Source: an uncultured Cyclobacteriaceae bacterium (GTDB lineage Bacteria; Bacteroidota; Bacteroidia; Cytophagales; Cyclobacteriaceae). From it: a stretch of 64,000 nt of DNA. The notes under the pieces are model-generated. The model was not told the origin of the DNA and did no database searches. It saw only the letters and a list, made by a program, of their open reading frames with translations. The position numbers and the translations under genes were made by a program. Positions 28,937-37,967 of this stretch are shown here, in pieces. Each line of letters begins with the position of its first letter. Position 1 is the first letter of the stretch. Location: positions 1-64,000 of the forward strand of contig CANLOE010000001.1 in the NCBI GenBank assembly GCA_947492745.1, written 5' to 3'.

Positions 28937-28990
28937 TACAAATTTAGGTTTCAAATGTCGTATAAGATTCCGCAGGTCATTTTAGTTTCA
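28937..28990 (+). repeat. R1 left arm fragment fused to R2
   Basis: TACAAATTTAGGTTTCAAAT.. then CATTTTAGTTTCAA. The arm stops where R2 begins. A trace of the R1 right end (TTAAAAGCCAAGTTGGTA) reappears beyond R2 at about 29158-29175. Confidence 0.75.
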
Positions 28991-29160
28991 ACCTGGATCA
29001 TGCATTGAAAAACCTACTGCGGGTCTAAATAGCTGCAAACCGGTCATTGCACTACGTTTTTTGAATTCACCATAGCGGTGCTATGCCAAATCCAATAAAA
29101 CTCCCTGATGTATGGACATTTAAACCCTCGTTACGAAGTTCCTACGCATGATCCGGGTTA
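28988..29160 (+). repeat. R2 element inside an R1 element
   Basis: About 172 bp. Ends: ACCTGGATCATGCATTG and ACGCATGATCCGGGTTA, an inverted pair of about 20 bp. Centre: ACCATAGCGGTGCTATG hairpin. It has R1 remnants on both sides. Confidence 0.8.
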
Positions 29161-29182
29161 AAAGCCAAGTTGGTATAAAAGC

Positions 29183-29336
29183 TATACCAAAGCAAAATGA
29201 ATCGGGAAAATGTCCCCGGTAAACTTTTTTTGAAAAGGAACACTTGCCCCCTCTTAGCTGGTTGAGCATCAGTAACGTGTAAAAAGTATAGTTCTAAAGA
29301 GAAAAGGGCCTTGCCCCAAACCAATGACATTGGGGT
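29183..29336 (+). repeat. R7-like element, degenerate
   Basis: Left TATACCAAAGCAAAATGAAT then CGGGAAAATG; right CTTGCCCCAAACCAATGACA then TTGGGGTA. These align with both ends of the 2979 copy; the middle is unrelated or decayed. Confidence 0.55.
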
Positions 29337-29383
29337 ACCGGTACTGATTTGATGGTTGTCACCCCCTATTTGTCGGGCCTGCC

Positions 29384-30058
29384 CTACACCATTGTCTTCA
29401 GATAGGCCAGTAACACTTTCAGTCCTTTCGAAAAATCGGTATTGTTCGGGATAATCAGGTCTGAGCTATCCTTAAAAGGTAAGATATACTTCTCATAGGT
29501 AGGCATCACGTGTTTTTCGAAGCGGTAGAGCACATCTTCCAAAGGATAGCCTCGTTCGTCCCTGTCCCGCAAGATTCTCCTTTTCAATTTAATGTGTGGT
29601 TTGGCCTCTATGAACACCTTTAGATCTAGCTGTTTGGCCACCTCTTCGAAATACATGACAAAAATACCCTCCACGATAATGATGGGTGCAGGATAAAAGG
29701 TCAGCTCTTGGGGTGTAGCGGCATCGTTGTTAAAGGTGTACTCCTGTAACTTTATAGTGTTACCTTCTTTTAATGCCTTGATATCCTTTGCATATGCCTG
29801 GGCGTCGATAGACGTTGGCAGATCGAAGTTCTGTACACCGTTCCCATCCAAAGGCTGTTCTTCTCGCGGCTTATAGTAATTATCCTGAGAGATGAAGCAC
29901 ACTTGTCTTGTCCCCAAAGACTCCAAGAGCGCCTTGAGCAGCACCGTCTTACCGGCCCCACTTCCACCTGTAATGCCTACTAAATATGGAGTATCGATTT
30001 TCTTTGATGTTTGGACTGTATGTTCTTCTGTGGGATAAGGGTACTTCATGGTAAACAT
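29384..30058 (-). CDS. udk: Uridine kinase
   Basis: 224 aa. The P-loop GGSGAGKT is at residues 31-38 after a 20-residue hydrophilic head. It is followed by QDNYYKPREEQPLDGNG, NFDLPTSID, IIVEGIFVMYFEEVA, and RRILRDRDERGYPLEDVLYR (LID region), all typical of the PRK/UDK family. It phosphorylates uridine and cytidine with ATP or GTP in pyrimidine salvage. It lies 3 bp downstream of rdgB and is probably its operon partner. Met4 is an alternative start. Confidence 0.9.
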   Translation of the reverse strand: MFTMKYPYPTEEHTVQTSKKIDTPYLVGITGGSGAGKTVLLKALLESLGTRQVCFISQDNYYKPREEQPLDGNGVQNFDLPTSIDAQAYAKDIKALKEGNTIKLQEYTFNNDAATPQELTFYPAPIIIVEGIFVMYFEEVAKQLDLKVFIEAKPHIKLKRRILRDRDERGYPLEDVLYRFEKHVMPTYEKYILPFKDSSDLIIPNNTDFSKGLKVLLAYLKTMV

Positions 30059-30061
30059 CGA

Positions 30062-30658
30062 TTAAGTAAGAAGATTGGACTTTTCTGTTAGGTAGGCCAC
30101 CAGACGACTTACTGCCCGCCCCCGATGGCTTATCGCATTTTTTTCTTCCATACTCATCAAGGCAAAAGTACGGTCCTTTCCCTCAGGGATAAATACGGGA
30201 TCATAACCAAATCCACCCTCGCCTTGTACAGAAGTAGTAATATATCCTTTCACAATTCCCTCGAACTGTTGCTTTTCTCCTTTGACTATCAATGTAATCA
30301 CAGTCCTGAACTGAGCGCTGCGCTTTGCTTCGGGGATACCTTCCAGTGCTTCGAGAAGGCGTTTGATATTGTCTTCGGTGCTTCGGTGATCGCCCGCATA
30401 ACGTGCGGAGTATACGCCAGGAGCACCATTGAGCGCCTCGACCTCTAGGCCCGTATCATCGGCAAAGCAGGCAATACCATAGTGCTCATGGACATATGCT
30501 GCTTTTTCAAGAGAGTTGCCCTCCAATGTCTCTTGGTTTTCGGGCAATTCCTCCTTACAACCTATCGCTTCCAGACCAAGCACCTCCATCGTAGTACCCA
30601 GAGCGGACTGTACTTCTGAAAGTTTGTTTCTATTGTTAGTAGCAAAGCAAAGTTTCAT
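30062..30658 (-). CDS. rdgB: XTP/dITP pyrophosphatase (RdgB/HAM1 family)
   Basis: 198 aa. It has the N-terminal CFATNNRNKLSEVQ motif, FADDTGLEVEALNGAPGVYSAR (metal and base binding), GEGGFGYDPVFIPEG and AISHRGRAVSRL at the C-terminus. It hydrolyses non-canonical purine nucleoside triphosphates (ITP, dITP, XTP) to keep them out of nucleic acids. It is followed by udk at 3 bp spacing. Confidence 0.95.
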   Translation of the reverse strand: MKLCFATNNRNKLSEVQSALGTTMEVLGLEAIGCKEELPENQETLEGNSLEKAAYVHEHYGIACFADDTGLEVEALNGAPGVYSARYAGDHRSTEDNIKRLLEALEGIPEAKRSAQFRTVITLIVKGEKQQFEGIVKGYITTSVQGEGGFGYDPVFIPEGKDRTFALMSMEEKNAISHRGRAVSRLVAYLTEKSNLLT

Positions 30659-30733
30659 ATAAGAAAATCAATTTTAATAGCTGACCTCTGTTTTCCGAAT
30701 AGACGGAAAAGTTTGAGTGTTCAGTAAAATTAA

Positions 30734-30765
30734 ACAAAAAATGCCATCCATGGGGATAGCATTTT
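30734..30765 (-). terminator. Rho-independent terminator of the FKBP pair
   Basis: On the minus strand: AATGCTATCC, CCAT loop, GGATGGCATT, TTTTTG. It lies about 20 bp past the stop at 30786. Confidence 0.85.
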
Positions 30766-30785
30766 CTATTTATCGTTATTTTGGT

Positions 30786-31694
30786 CTATTTGACCACTTC
30801 TATTAACTCTATATCGTAAACCAGTATGGTATTCGAAGGAATATCTTCTGTGCCTCTCAGTCCATAGGCATAGACAGAAGGGACGTATATGCTCGTTACA
30901 CTTCCTTCTTTCAGAAGGGGCAGGGCTATGCGCAGACCTTCAATGAGTTCTTCCACTGCTAGTGTCGCTTCTTTCTCCTCAAAAACCTTACCCGCCAGTG
31001 TTTTACCTTGGTAGCTGATCTTTACCCGATCTGTTAGTTCAGGATTCTGTCCCGTCCCTTCTTCCTCCTGCACATACCTGATGGCACCTGTGTCATTGGA
31101 GAAGAACTGAGAACCCATCTCACCCAAACAGGTTTCGATTTCCGAGAGGTCATTTCTTAGCAAAAGGTCCTCATCCACATTGCCCGAAAAGTTTCGGGGA
31201 AATCCATCAACGATTTTCAAGATCTCGATTTCAAAAACCAAGTTGGAATTGGGCGGTATATTATTGGTCCCTCCGATGCCATAGGCAAAACCGGAAGGGA
31301 TATAGAGCGTTGTCTTACCTCCATCTTTCATCAAAGGCAAACCTATCTGCCAACCTACGATCAATTGGCTCACGGTAAACTCCACGGCCTCTCCTGTTTC
31401 AAAAACATCACCATCTAGGAACATCCCCTTATAATTGACAGTGACTCTATCGTAAAGATTGGGCTGACGGCAATTATCTCCTTCAGTTTGGACTACAAAG
31501 CGTATTCTATCAAGGCTGTCTTTTTCAGCCTTGATATTATTACGTTCCAGATAATCATCGATAAGAACGATATCATTTTCCAACTGCTCCACAGGGTTGC
31601 TGGGGAGCATCGCAGAATCATCCTCTAGACAAGCACTCAGCAGCGTACCTATAAGTATAAAAGCCAACAGGGAAAAAGCATACCGGAATTTCAT
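30786..31694 (-). CDS. FKBP-type peptidyl-prolyl isomerase lipoprotein, two FKBP domains
   Basis: 302 aa. A lipoprotein signal ends LLSAC (Cys22). Two FKBP domains are visible: about 60-160 (VTVNYKGMFLDGDVFETGEA, IGLPLMKDGGKTTLYIPSGF) and about 200-300 (VKISYQGKTLAGKVFEEKEA, IALPLLKEGSVTSIYVPSVY). The family speeds proline isomerisation of exported proteins. The second domain is more diverged and may be less active. It lies 2 bp downstream of another FKBP lipoprotein gene, so they form an operon. Confidence 0.9.
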   Translation of the reverse strand: MKFRYAFSLLAFILIGTLLSACLEDDSAMLPSNPVEQLENDIVLIDDYLERNNIKAEKDSLDRIRFVVQTEGDNCRQPNLYDRVTVNYKGMFLDGDVFETGEAVEFTVSQLIVGWQIGLPLMKDGGKTTLYIPSGFAYGIGGTNNIPPNSNLVFEIEILKIVDGFPRNFSGNVDEDLLLRNDLSEIETCLGEMGSQFFSNDTGAIRYVQEEEGTGQNPELTDRVKISYQGKTLAGKVFEEKEATLAVEELIEGLRIALPLLKEGSVTSIYVPSVYAYGLRGTEDIPSNTILVYDIELIEVVK

Positions 31695-31696
31695 GA

Positions 31697-32665
31697 TTAT
31701 TGCGTTTTTTGAGCATCGTCCTTTACGATATCCAATAATTCAACATCAAATTCGAGAATAGAGTTCGGCACAATCACTTCGCTACGCTGTGAAGGGCCAT
31801 AGGCCAGCGTTGAAGGGATGTACAAGGTGGCTTTTGCTCCTTTACTCAAATAACCGATACCTTCATCCCATCCTTTGATGACACTTCCTTGTCCGAGTGT
31901 GAACTCAAAAGGTTCGAAAGCGGGTCTGTTCATATCATTGGCTTCTGCTATTTCTTTGATATTCGTATCAAAATAGGCTCCGCTCAATACTTTTCCGGCA
32001 TAATTGACTTTTACCTTATCACCCGACTGAGCCACTTCGCCCGTACCCTCTTCGGTGATGACATAGCGAAGGCCTGAATCGGACTTCTGAGCATCGATGT
32101 TGTTTTCGGCGAGGTAATCATCGATTATCTGGATGTCCTTGTCCAGTTGAACCTTGCTTGTCTCTTCCTGTTCCTTCCTTCTCTTTTCGTAAAGCGCATT
32201 GGTCCACTCTCCATACGCTTCTTGGTTCATGATTTCTGCCACACCTACATTAAAAGTAAAAGAAGTCGTCGTGTCAAATGGTGCGGGAATGGGCCTGCCC
32301 TCAGGTATCAGTTTGGTAATGGGGACTTCAAAAACGACACTATCGCCTTTTTTCATTTCGGCCATAACGCCATTCACTCCATTTTCATCTTTGGCCCAGA
32401 TAGAGTCTATCCTCAACATGGGTAGCCATGTACCACCTCTATTGCTATCGTCTATAACAGAATCCTCGCCGTTTATTTTGGTTTTCATGAGTAGGTTGAC
32501 CATCAGGTATTCACCGTCTTTGGCCAATTCGCCCTCCCCTTCCCTAAGCATTTGGTAGGAGGTTCCACCTTTGGTTTTCTTACTTTTCGAATCCTCACAT
32601 GAGTTCAAGGTCAAAAGTGCGATTGCCAACAATGGCAACATTATTCGGTTGATTTTCATATCCAT
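31697..32665 (-). CDS. FKBP-type peptidyl-prolyl isomerase lipoprotein
   Basis: 322 aa. Lipobox LNSC with Cys23. The N-terminal half (about 36-150) is a degenerate FKBP-like fold (VNLLMKTKINGEDSV, then MAEMKKGDSVVFEVPITKL). The C-terminal half (about 205-315) is a canonical FKBP: VKVNYAGKVLSGAYFDTN, then VIKGWDEGIGYLSKGAKATL, YIPSTLAYG. It is probably outer-membrane or periplasmic, assisting folding. F. johnsoniae gliding protein GldI is also an FKBP lipoprotein, but sequence alone does not assign that role here. Confidence 0.9.
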   Translation of the reverse strand: MDMKINRIMLPLLAIALLTLNSCEDSKSKKTKGGTSYQMLREGEGELAKDGEYLMVNLLMKTKINGEDSVIDDSNRGGTWLPMLRIDSIWAKDENGVNGVMAEMKKGDSVVFEVPITKLIPEGRPIPAPFDTTTSFTFNVGVAEIMNQEAYGEWTNALYEKRRKEQEETSKVQLDKDIQIIDDYLAENNIDAQKSDSGLRYVITEEGTGEVAQSGDKVKVNYAGKVLSGAYFDTNIKEIAEANDMNRPAFEPFEFTLGQGSVIKGWDEGIGYLSKGAKATLYIPSTLAYGPSQRSEVIVPNSILEFDVELLDIVKDDAQKTQ

Positions 32666-32762
32666 TTGATTGTTTTGATAATTCTACGAAAGCCGTATTG
32701 GTCCTTGTTTCTTTTTCTATTGAATCATCCAAGGGATGTTTCCAGGACCGCAGGACATTTCA

Positions 32763-33791
32763 TTAAACTAACGTTTTGAGTTTTGGGTTTAATTGTTCTT
32801 TATATCCAACTAATAGTTTTTCGAATTTAGCAATCGTCAGCTGTAGATTTTCTCTTGAAATACCTCCAGCTGCATTTTTATGTCCGCCCCCTTGAAAATG
32901 AGTCCTGGCAAACTCGTTGACAGAAAACTCCCCGATGGACCTAAAGGACATCTTGACTGCCTCGCCCCTATCGATGATCATCGCAGCAAACTTGATTCCC
33001 TCTATAGATAGGGCATAGTTGACCAATCCCTCGGTGTCCCCTGTCCTCGAATGAAATGATTTCAGGTCTTCTTCGGAGATAGCGAAAAATGCGGTATTGT
33101 ATTCTTCCAGTATCTGTAAGCGCTCACTTAGGGCAAAGCCTATAAACTTGATGCGGTCCACCGTATTCGAATCATAAATCAGTTTGGAGACCTTGGCCGT
33201 ATCCGCGCCTTTTCTTATCAATTTGGAAGACACCGCAAAAACGTTTTCGGTTGTATTGGGATGCTTAAAGCAACCCGTATCGGTCATGATGCCCGCATAC
33301 AGACACTCGGCGATGTCTTTATCGACCAAGTACTCGCCTCCTATTTCTTCGATCAGGTCATAGACCAGTTCAGCAGTGGCCGCGGCCTCTGTACTCCATC
33401 GCATGAAATCCGCAAAGTCCTCGGGGGCCAAGTGATGGTCTATGAGTACCTTGACAGCTGTAGCCTCTCTTACCCTCTCTCCTAAATCATCTATACGGCT
33501 CAAACTGGAAAAGTCCAAACAGAAAACAATTTCTGCACTATCGATCAGAGTCTGGGACTTGGCTTCGTTATTGTCGTTGTATATGACTACTTCATCGTTA
33601 CCTTTCATCCAAGTCAGGAACTTAGGGTAATCCGTGGGCGTTATGACGGTAACGCGATGCCCCATGTGTTTTAAAAAAAGAGCAAGTCCCAAAGAAGAAC
33701 CCAAAGCGTCTGCATCGGGCTTGGTATGCGTCGTGATGACAATGTCCCTGGGAGTGCCTATCAGCTGTTTGAAAGCGGCTATATTTTGCAT
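32763..33791 (-). CDS. nrnA: DHH/DHHA1 phosphoesterase, NrnA-like (nanoRNase / pAp phosphatase)
   Basis: 342 aa. The DHH domain has THTKPDADALGSSLGLALFL (metal ligands) near residue 21 and the signature LIDHH with Asp118-His119-His120. The DHHA1 domain is at the C-terminus with FQGGGHKNAAGG. NrnA-type enzymes degrade 2-5 nt RNAs and dephosphorylate 3'-phosphoadenosine 5'-phosphate. It is divergent from ndk (about 200 bp between starts). Confidence 0.9.
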   Translation of the reverse strand: MQNIAAFKQLIGTPRDIVITTHTKPDADALGSSLGLALFLKHMGHRVTVITPTDYPKFLTWMKGNDEVVIYNDNNEAKSQTLIDSAEIVFCLDFSSLSRIDDLGERVREATAVKVLIDHHLAPEDFADFMRWSTEAAATAELVYDLIEEIGGEYLVDKDIAECLYAGIMTDTGCFKHPNTTENVFAVSSKLIRKGADTAKVSKLIYDSNTVDRIKFIGFALSERLQILEEYNTAFFAISEEDLKSFHSRTGDTEGLVNYALSIEGIKFAAMIIDRGEAVKMSFRSIGEFSVNEFARTHFQGGGHKNAAGGISRENLQLTIAKFEKLLVGYKEQLNPKLKTLV

Positions 33792-33952
33792 TGTTGAATC
33801 AGAGCTACCCGCTATGCTTTACAGGGGCATTCGCTTTTTTGTGATTGGCAAAATTGCTAATAAAATACATCAAATACAATATCGATGCTGTCTATCAACT
33901 TTTTTTAAACTAAAATTCATGGACTAAAGCCGCTTTAGTTCAAATGATCTCC

Positions 33953-33960
33953 TAGTTTTG
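33953..33960 (+). promoter_or_regulatory. Possible -7 box of ndk promoter
   Basis: TAGTTTTG fits the Bacteroidota -7 consensus TAnnTTTG and lies 32 bp before the ndk ATG. A good -33 TTTG is not seen at the expected distance, so support is weak. Confidence 0.3.
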
Positions 33961-33992
33961 GACCATAATCATAACTAGCAAAAAACACAATT

Positions 33993-34412
33993 ATGGCTGG
34001 AAACAGAACATTTACCATGATCAAGCCCGATGCTGTAGGGGCTAACAATACCGGAGCAATCATCAAAATGATAGAAGAGGCAGGTTTTAGGATAGTGGCC
34101 ATGAAAATGACCAAAATGAGTGGTGAGAGAGCGGGGCAATTTTACGCTGTACATAAAGAGCGTCCTTTTTATGCCGACCTTTGCGCCTACATGTCTTCCG
34201 GACATATCGTTCCTATGGTACTGGAAAAAGAAAATGCCGTAGCTGACTTCAGGACGCTTATCGGAGCGACCAATCCCAAAGAAGCTGCGGAAGGCACTAT
34301 AAGAAGCCTTTTTGCCACTTCTATCGAAGCCAATGCCATTCATGGCTCTGATTCTGATGAGAACGCCAGCTTGGAAGCCGGTTTCTTTTTCTCGGAGACA
34401 GAACGGTTCTAA
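33993..34412 (+). CDS. ndk: Nucleoside diphosphate kinase
   Basis: 139 aa, standard length. N-terminal [11 protein letters not shown]; the active-site His117 lies in NAIHGSDS, and [14 protein letters not shown] precedes it. It transfers the gamma-phosphate between nucleoside triphosphates via phospho-His. It is monocistronic, with a hairpin terminator 31 bp after the stop. Confidence 0.97.
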   Translation: MAGNRTFTMIKPDAVGANNTGAIIKMIEEAGFRIVAMKMTKMSGERAGQFYAVHKERPFYADLCAYMSSGHIVPMVLEKENAVADFRTLIGATNPKEAAEGTIRSLFATSIEANAIHGSDSDENASLEAGFFFSETERF

Positions 34413-34443
34413 GGCCCATAGCACAATAGAACAGTTCTCGGGC

Positions 34444-34486
34444 GATCGACCTTATTTGGTATTGTGTAAGGTCGATCAACCCTTTT
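34444..34486 (+). terminator. Rho-independent terminator of ndk
   Basis: GATCGACCTTA, 12-nt loop, TAAGGTCGATC, then AACCCTTTT. The T-tract is short. Confidence 0.7.
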
Positions 34487-34710
34487 ATAGCATCGCGTTG
34501 ACAGCATTGTGCTGTAGTCCATATCTTTCCCTGATAATACTCCGCCACAATCGGCCTGGGAAAAGGTGTTTTCCGGAGAGCTATGCTCTTCCATAACGTA
34601 TCCTTATGGTGAACGAACAATGGACGGTTAATACCGATTGATGGGCAGTAGATGATAGATGATTTTACCATTGGACAAAAAACACTCTCTACGACCTTGA
34701 ACAGCTTAGG

Positions 34711-34915
34711 CCAAGAAAATCAAACTTGGAAGCGATCAAAAAAGATACCTCCCTGGCACAGCATTTTCGTTTTTTTCAGCGAAACAAATTGATTTTAGCC
34801 GTTTGTTCACAAGCTCGGACATCCTACAGGCCGGCCCAATGCTTTTTCCGGCTTCGTCTTCTTTCCTTTTTCATCAAGAAACAGGATGTGCCTGTTCATG
34901 AACACCATTGAACTC
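34711..34915 (+). repeat. R5 degenerate repeat copy
   Basis: CGGACATCCTACAGGCCGGC, GGCTTCGTC, TTCATCAAGAAACAGG, and ATGTGCCTGTTCATGAACAC align with 300-520. Confidence 0.6.
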
Positions 34916-34947
34916 AAAACATCCGCTAGGTCTTCTAATTATTACTT

Positions 34948-35078
34948 TAACCCAAAATGTCCATTAGAAAATCTATTCCGGACTTAACTGGCTTCAAATC
35001 AGTAAATGAATGCATTTCTGGGATTATACTCCCAGCGGCGCTACGCTGAGTTCAGGAAAAGCTATAATTTATAGCTGT
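34948..35078 (+). repeat. Degenerate R2/R3-like remnant
   Basis: It starts TTAACCCAAAATGTCCATTA and ends just before the R2 copy at 35078. The central CCCAGCGGCGCTACGCTGAG resembles the group hairpin but is imperfect. Confidence 0.45.
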
Positions 35079-35252
35079 TTAACCCGGCTCATGCATTGGA
35101 AAATCTACTGCGGATCTAAATCGCTGCAAACCGTTCGTTGCACTACGTTTTTTGAAGTTACCATAGCGGTGCTATGCCAAATCCAATAAAACCCCTGATT
35201 TACTGCCATTTAAACCCTCGTTACGAAGTTCCAACACATGATCCGGGTTTAA
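35078..35252 (+). repeat. R2 element
   Basis: Ends TTTAACCCGGCTCATGCATT and ACACATGATCCGGGTTTA; central ACCATAGCGGTGCTATG. This is the best-preserved R2 pair of terminal repeats in the window. After 35252 a short echo (TATATTCCGGGTTTAAC) occurs at about 35275. Confidence 0.85.
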
Positions 35253-35418
35253 GCCCTGACGGCAAAGTCCTAGCGTATATTCCGGGTTTAACAATTGATA
35301 TTTCACGGGTGTTGCTTAGTTTTACTAAGATTGTGAACTTATGCAAAATGAGTTCGTCGCTACTGCCCGCAAACCTATCCCTATCGGATTGCGGATAAAA
35401 TCATCATAGATTATCATT

Positions 35419-35943
35419 ATGACCATTAGAAAACCTTTCCATCTCCAAGAATGGATTGAAGAAAATCGAGCATTACTCAAGCCTCCTGTAGGCAATAAGA
35501 ATCTCTACAAGGACGCGGGGGATTATATCGTTATGATTGTCGGGGGGCCCAATGCCCGCAAAGACTATCACTATAACGAAACCGAGGAGCTTTTTTATCA
35601 ACTGGAAGGGGAAATCCTTATAAAAGTGCAGGAAGACGGCCAAGTGGTGGACATCCCCCTCAAAGCGGGCGAGATGTTCCTACTTCCTGGAAAGGTCCCA
35701 CACTCTCCCATAAGAAGTGAAGGATCGGTAGGCTTGGTCATCGAACTGAAAAGGGCCGTACACACGGACGGTCTGTTATGGTTCTGCGAAAACTGCAACC
35801 ATAAGCTACACGAGACTTATTTTACCTTGGAAGATATAGAAAAGGACTTTTTGCCACGTTTCAAAGAGTTCTACACCCGTCAAGAGCTAAGGACCTGTGA
35901 TAATTGCGGTGAAGTCATGGAAACGGACCCCAGATTCATTTGA
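35419..35943 (+). CDS. haoO: 3-hydroxyanthranilate 3,4-dioxygenase
   Basis: 174 aa. Cupin fold with the Fe(II) ligands His51, Glu57 and His95 (DYHYNETEELFY; PGKVPHSP). The bacterial-type rubredoxin-like tail binds a second metal through Cys123, Cys126, Cys160 and Cys163 (CENC, CDNC). It opens the ring of 3-hydroxyanthranilate to give the quinolinate precursor. This is the first gene of the kynurenine cluster; the ogt ATG follows its stop with no gap. Confidence 0.95.
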   Translation: MTIRKPFHLQEWIEENRALLKPPVGNKNLYKDAGDYIVMIVGGPNARKDYHYNETEELFYQLEGEILIKVQEDGQVVDIPLKAGEMFLLPGKVPHSPIRSEGSVGLVIELKRAVHTDGLLWFCENCNHKLHETYFTLEDIEKDFLPRFKEFYTRQELRTCDNCGEVMETDPRFI

Positions 35944-36423
35944 ATGTCCGGCCTGGTCCATTACAACTCTCCTATAGGTAAGCTGGCACTCTATAGTAAT
36001 GGGGATGCCATCTACAAAGTCCTCTTTGATGCTCAAGAAAAGCAGGCCGACACTCCTGATACTATCACCATAGAATGTAAAAAGGAGCTGGAAGCCTACT
36101 TTCAGGGCAAAACAGAGCGTTTTACGGTACCCTTAGCTATTGAGGGGACCGCATTTCAAAAAAAAGTGTGGCAACTGTTAATGGAGATCCCTTACGGTTC
36201 CAGTATTTCTTATGGGGAGCTGGCCACAAGACTCGGGGATATCAAGGCCATCAGAGCTGTAGGAACAGCCAATGGCCGCAATAAGATACCTATCCTCATC
36301 CCTTGCCATCGTGTTATCGGTAAGGACGGGAGCCTGACAGGTTTTGCCGGAGGTCTGGATAAAAAAGAATGGCTCCTCCGTCATGAGGGTACCATTCAGG
36401 GAAAGCAAATGCATCTGTTTTAG
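35944..36423 (+). CDS. ogt: Methylated-DNA-protein cysteine methyltransferase
   Basis: 159 aa. The active-site motif IPCHRVIG has nucleophile Cys121. The helix-turn-helix segment YGELATRLGDIKAIRAVGTA and the asparagine hinge (NGRNKIP) precede it. It removes O6-alkyl groups from guanine in a suicide reaction. It starts directly at the haoO stop and is thus embedded in the kynurenine operon, although its chemistry is unrelated. Confidence 0.94.
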   Translation: MSGLVHYNSPIGKLALYSNGDAIYKVLFDAQEKQADTPDTITIECKKELEAYFQGKTERFTVPLAIEGTAFQKKVWQLLMEIPYGSSISYGELATRLGDIKAIRAVGTANGRNKIPILIPCHRVIGKDGSLTGFAGGLDKKEWLLRHEGTIQGKQMHLF

Positions 36424-36611
36424 GCTGAACTTTCAGGAACATCCCCTATGAGTACCCTACTAACGATAAACTTCCGGGCAATTCGGCCATGCTATATCGA
36501 GATTTCACTTATCAAGACTCCGTTGCACCTAATATAGAGCTTTCAATGAACATACGGACCACACAGTCGTTTTGTGAATTAGAGGAACTTAGCTCTTGAA
36601 AAAAAATACTT

Positions 36612-37904
36612 ATGACAATGACCTATTCATTTGAAAATACAGCAGGATTTGCCGATGCGGCGGATAAAGCAGACCCGCTTGCCCAGTACCGAAGTCGCTT
36701 TCTGATCCCCCAACATGAGGGCAAGGACTGCATCTATTTTACGGGCAATTCCCTAGGACTTCAGCCCCGTAGCGCCAAAGGATATATCGAAGAGGAGCTG
36801 AAAAAATGGCACGAATTGGGTGTAGACGGACACTTTCATGCAGCACGGCGACCTTGGTACCACTATCACAAATACAGTAAGGAGAGCCTGGCCCGCATCG
36901 TAGGTGCGGCACAAAGCGAAGTGGTGGCCATGAACAACCTTACCTCCAACCTTCATCTTATGATGGTCTCTTTCTACCGTCCCAGTGCAACGCGCTTCAA
37001 GATCATCGTAGAGGCCAATGCCTTTCCTTCTGACCGCTTCGCCTTGGCTTCTCAAGTAAAGTTTCATGGCCATGACCCGGAATCTGCTATCGTGACACTG
37101 AAACCCAGAGAGGGGGAATATACATTGAGAACAGAGGACATTATCTCTACCATAGAAGCACAGGGAGAGGAGCTGGCCCTGGTCATGATGGGCGGTGTCC
37201 AGTATTACACAGGACAGTTTTTCAATCTAAAGGCCATCACCGAGGCCGCTCATTGTGCGGGTGCCTTTGCGGGCTTTGACCTTGCGCATGCTGTCGGCAA
37301 TGTACCGCTGCAACTCCATGATGATGGTGTAGACTTTGCGGTATGGTGCAGCTATAAATACCTCAATTCGGGTCCTGGTGGTGTTTCAGGGATTTTTGTT
37401 CATGAAAAGCATGGTCAAGACGATGACATACCACGATTTGCGGGATGGTGGGGGCACGATGAGCAGGAGCGCTTCCAGATGAAAGCAGGCTTCAGGCCCA
37501 TGCCAGGTGCGGATGGATGGCAGGTCAGTAATGGTAATGTACTCTCCGCAGCAGCGCACTTGGCCGCTCTGGAGCTATTTGATGAAGTGGGCATGACCGA
37601 ACTTCGAAAGAAGAGTCTCCAACTGACCGCTTACCTCGAATACCTGCTCCGCTCCATCGGAGCACCTGCCTCTGACCTGGAAATCATCACGCCTTCTTCA
37701 CCTGAGGAGAGGGGCTGTCAACTCTCTCTTTTCGTCAATAGGGATGGGCAGCGGATTTTTGAGAATATCAGTAAAGCGGGCGTAGTGGCCGACTGGAGAG
37801 AACCCAATGCTATCCGTGTAGCACCTGTGCCTTTATACAATAGTTTTAAAGATGTTTATATCTTTGTGAAAATCATAAAGGACAGTCTCTCCTTACAATC
37901 ATAG
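36612..37904 (+). CDS. kynU: Kynureninase
   Basis: 430 aa, PLP fold-type I. The Schiff-base Lys is probably Lys249 in WCSYKYLNSGPGG. The conserved FTGNSLGLQPR near residue 43 and FAGFDLAHAVGN near 219 are family-typical. It cleaves 3-hydroxykynurenine to 3-hydroxyanthranilate and alanine. It lies 188 bp after ogt and 63 bp before kmo. Confidence 0.95.
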   Translation: MTMTYSFENTAGFADAADKADPLAQYRSRFLIPQHEGKDCIYFTGNSLGLQPRSAKGYIEEELKKWHELGVDGHFHAARRPWYHYHKYSKESLARIVGAAQSEVVAMNNLTSNLHLMMVSFYRPSATRFKIIVEANAFPSDRFALASQVKFHGHDPESAIVTLKPREGEYTLRTEDIISTIEAQGEELALVMMGGVQYYTGQFFNLKAITEAAHCAGAFAGFDLAHAVGNVPLQLHDDGVDFAVWCSYKYLNSGPGGVSGIFVHEKHGQDDDIPRFAGWWGHDEQERFQMKAGFRPMPGADGWQVSNGNVLSAAAHLAALELFDEVGMTELRKKSLQLTAYLEYLLRSIGAPASDLEIITPSSPEERGCQLSLFVNRDGQRIFENISKAGVVADWREPNAIRVAPVPLYNSFKDVYIFVKIIKDSLSLQS

Positions 37905-37967
37905 CTTTGCATATTTGCATAAAGGAAGAGAAGCCCCGAACGCACACAATCAAGAAATCCCCGAAAC

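Noticed and set aside
30734-30765. Hairpin considered as an attenuator of rdgB
   Set aside because: It follows the FKBP stop in the right orientation with a T-run, so a terminator explains it.
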